Shown here one piece after another: positions 62,902-64,000 of a DNA stretch of 64,000 bases. Both the position numbers and the translations under genes were made by a program. Numbering within the stretch: position 1 is the stretch's first letter; each line of letters opens with the position of its first letter. Below the pieces are notes generated by a model that saw only the letters and a program-made list of their open reading frames with translations, had not been told where the DNA came from and did not search any database. Source of the stretch: Pelagerythrobacter marensis (lineage in GTDB: Bacteria; Pseudomonadota; Alphaproteobacteria; Sphingomonadales; Sphingomonadaceae). The stretch is taken from contig NZ_CP011805.1 in NCBI RefSeq assembly GCF_001028625.1, forward strand, positions 744,001-808,000. The letters are read 5' to 3'.

Positions 62902-63330
62902 TCAATAATTCAATGCCAGCGCCACGGCGCGCACGGTCAGAACCATGAGGCAGACCGTCGACAGAAGAAAGAGCAGGAAGCGCACGGAAACCCGGTTCAC
63001 CGTCGCCTGCCAGATGGAATGGATCACCCGGATCGCGACGTAGGCCCAGGCGAAGGCGACGTCGTGCGCCTGCGGGCCCAGGATCGCGAGAATCACGACG
63101 ATGGCATAAAACAGCGTCGGCTGTTCGTGCAGATGGGTGTAATTGTGCGATTTCCAGTTGATCCGGTCTTCGATCACCCCTTCCAGATCCTGTCCGCGGC
63201 CGCCGGGTCTGGCGTTTCCCATTCCGCCGAGATTCTTCAGCGCGGGCAGCCGGGTCATGGCCATCCAGACCAGCATGACGAGGGTCCACGCCACCAGCAC
63301 GGCGGCGGGCGCTAGTATTTGTGCCTGCAT
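62902..63330 (-). CDS. MAPEG-family membrane protein (copy 2)
   Basis: A 142-residue paralogue of the downstream gene: WKSHNYTHLHEQPTLFYAIV and WAYVAIRVIHSIWQATVNRV align with it in order, with a different N-terminus (MQAQILAPAAVLVAWTLVML) and a Gly-rich loop. Start ATG 63330 has GGGAGGGG upstream. The pair looks like a tandem duplication that has diverged. Confidence 0.85.
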   Translation of the reverse strand: MQAQILAPAAVLVAWTLVMLVWMAMTRLPALKNLGGMGNARPGGRGQDLEGVIEDRINWKSHNYTHLHEQPTLFYAIVVILAILGPQAHDVAFAWAYVAIRVIHSIWQATVNRVSVRFLLFLLSTVCLMVLTVRAVALALNY

Positions 63331-63385
63331 TGAAGAACCCCTCCCTGTATTCCCGCGCGGAGATTGCGCTGGCGCCCACTCGTTG

Positions 63386-64000
63386 TCAAACCTCCCGCGC
63401 GCCTAGCGTGAGATGCTGGCAGTAACCGAAACGACCGCGGCGGTGGCGGCATGACAATCCGCGATTTGCCGCGATCCGGCCCCCCATGTCAGCCAGGCGG
63501 GTTCTCGGTTCGACATGAAACCGGGCCAGCCAGGCCCGCAGGCCACGCGCAAGCGGCGAGGGCAGACCTTCCAGATCGCCGAAATCGACCACGTGCAGCC
63601 GCCCCTCCGGTGCAAGCAGGTCCGCTGCGTGGTCCAGTGCCCCCTCCCAGTCGGGGATCATCGACAGCGAGTACGACAGGAACACGCGATCGAACTGCAC
63701 TCTCCCCAATGTCTCCTGGGGGTCGAACCCGCAGGCATCGCCGTCTGCGAGAATGGCCTGTTCGCCCAGTGCCGCCTTGGCGGAGCGGAGCATTTCTTGC
63801 GAGATGTCGATCCCGTACAGCCGGATGCCGGGCCATCGTCGCTTTGCCTGGGCGAGGTTTCTCCCCGTGCCGCAGGCGATTTCCAGCACGGTGTCGCCAG
63901 GCTGGCAATCGAGATCGGCGATGAGCCGGTCGCGCCCCAGCAGATAGTACTTGCGCGTCAGGTCGTAGATGTGCCGCTGCCCACGATAGACCCGGTCCAT
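63386..64000 (-). CDS. btaB: SAM methyltransferase, BtaB-like (5' end at window edge)
   Basis: About 204 residues visible; an ATG lies exactly at the edge and the gene may start further out. YRGQRHIYDLTRKYYLLGRD is the characteristic start of BtaB, which N-methylates diacylglyceryl-homoserine to the betaine lipid DGTS. The SAM site is VLEIACGTGRNLAQAKRRWP. BtaA should lie just outside the window if this is right. A generic class I methyltransferase is the fallback. Confidence 0.75.
   Translation of the reverse strand: MDRVYRGQRHIYDLTRKYYLLGRDRLIADLDCQPGDTVLEIACGTGRNLAQAKRRWPGIRLYGIDISQEMLRSAKAALGEQAILADGDACGFDPQETLGRVQFDRVFLSYSLSMIPDWEGALDHAADLLAPEGRLHVVDFGDLEGLPSPLARGLRAWLARFHVEPRTRLADMGGRIAANRGLSCRHRRGRFGYCQHLTLGAREV

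Noticed and set aside
1..64000. CRISPR arrays, insertion sequences, prophage genes
   Set aside because: No regularly spaced direct repeats, transposase, integrase or structural phage genes could be seen anywhere in the window.

Overview
The window is a gene-dense, GC-rich (roughly 60-65 %, by eye) chromosomal segment of an alphaproteobacterium, most probably of the Sphingomonadales (Erythrobacteraceae/Sphingomonadaceae). The evidence is the alphaproteobacterial gene set (MipZ, C-minus L31, OxyR beside RNase D, CcmC-I). In addition, the rpsB-to-fabZ block lacks lpxD, lpxA and lpxB, as expected for bacteria that replace LPS with glycosphingolipids. The tRNA-His gene encodes G-1:C73, which argues against the Rhizobiales/Rhodobacterales/Caulobacterales clade. 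No transposase, integrase, phage gene or CRISPR array is visible.

Layout. 0-1.7 kb: the tail of an unknown gene, a decayed MFS transporter fragment and a LuxR-type regulator. 1.85-9.6 kb: an accessory-looking same-strand run with a Yip1-domain membrane protein followed by five exported proteins of unknown role, dominated by a 1246-residue metzincin-like metallopeptidase with Big_5-like modules. 9.7-13.8 kb: lipid genes (KAS III, PAP2 family, psd, pssA). 13.8-25.5 kb: the conserved block rpsB-tsf-pyrH-frr-uppS-cdsA-dxr-rseP-bamA-skp-fabZ-rpmE. 25.8-32 kb: tRNA-His, an amino-acid dehydrogenase and the cytochrome c maturation operon ccmCDEFGHI without ccmAB. 32-37.6 kb: kup, then the reverse-strand operon dapF-mtaB-ftsY-yciB. 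37.6-45.9 kb: a GGDEF-EAL protein, an EVE protein, CsbD, an MFS/LplT-like carrier, pgsA, mipZ, oxyR and rnd. 46-53.6 kb: aspS, a YfiR-YfiN-YfiB-type c-di-GMP locus, acpP-fabF-mltG and a 2H-phosphoesterase. 53.6-54.5 kb: tRNA-Met, a lone membrane protein and a degenerate copy of the 3' half of the tRNA. 54.5-64 kb: a DEAD-box helicase, the trehalose cluster otsB-GH15-otsA, a tyrosine phosphatase, trxB, two MAPEG genes and a probable betaine-lipid methyltransferase (BtaB) running off the end.

Envelope biogenesis recurs throughout: phospholipid head groups (psd, pssA, cdsA, pgsA), fatty acids (KAS III, fabZ, acpP, fabF), undecaprenyl diphosphate and isoprenoids (uppS, dxr), outer-membrane assembly (bamA, skp, rseP), peptidoglycan (dapF, mltG) and possibly betaine lipids (btaB). 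The least explained parts are the 1.85-9.6 kb exported-protein cluster, the tRNA-Met islet, and the DnaA-box/GANTC arrangements upstream of rpsB and mipZ.
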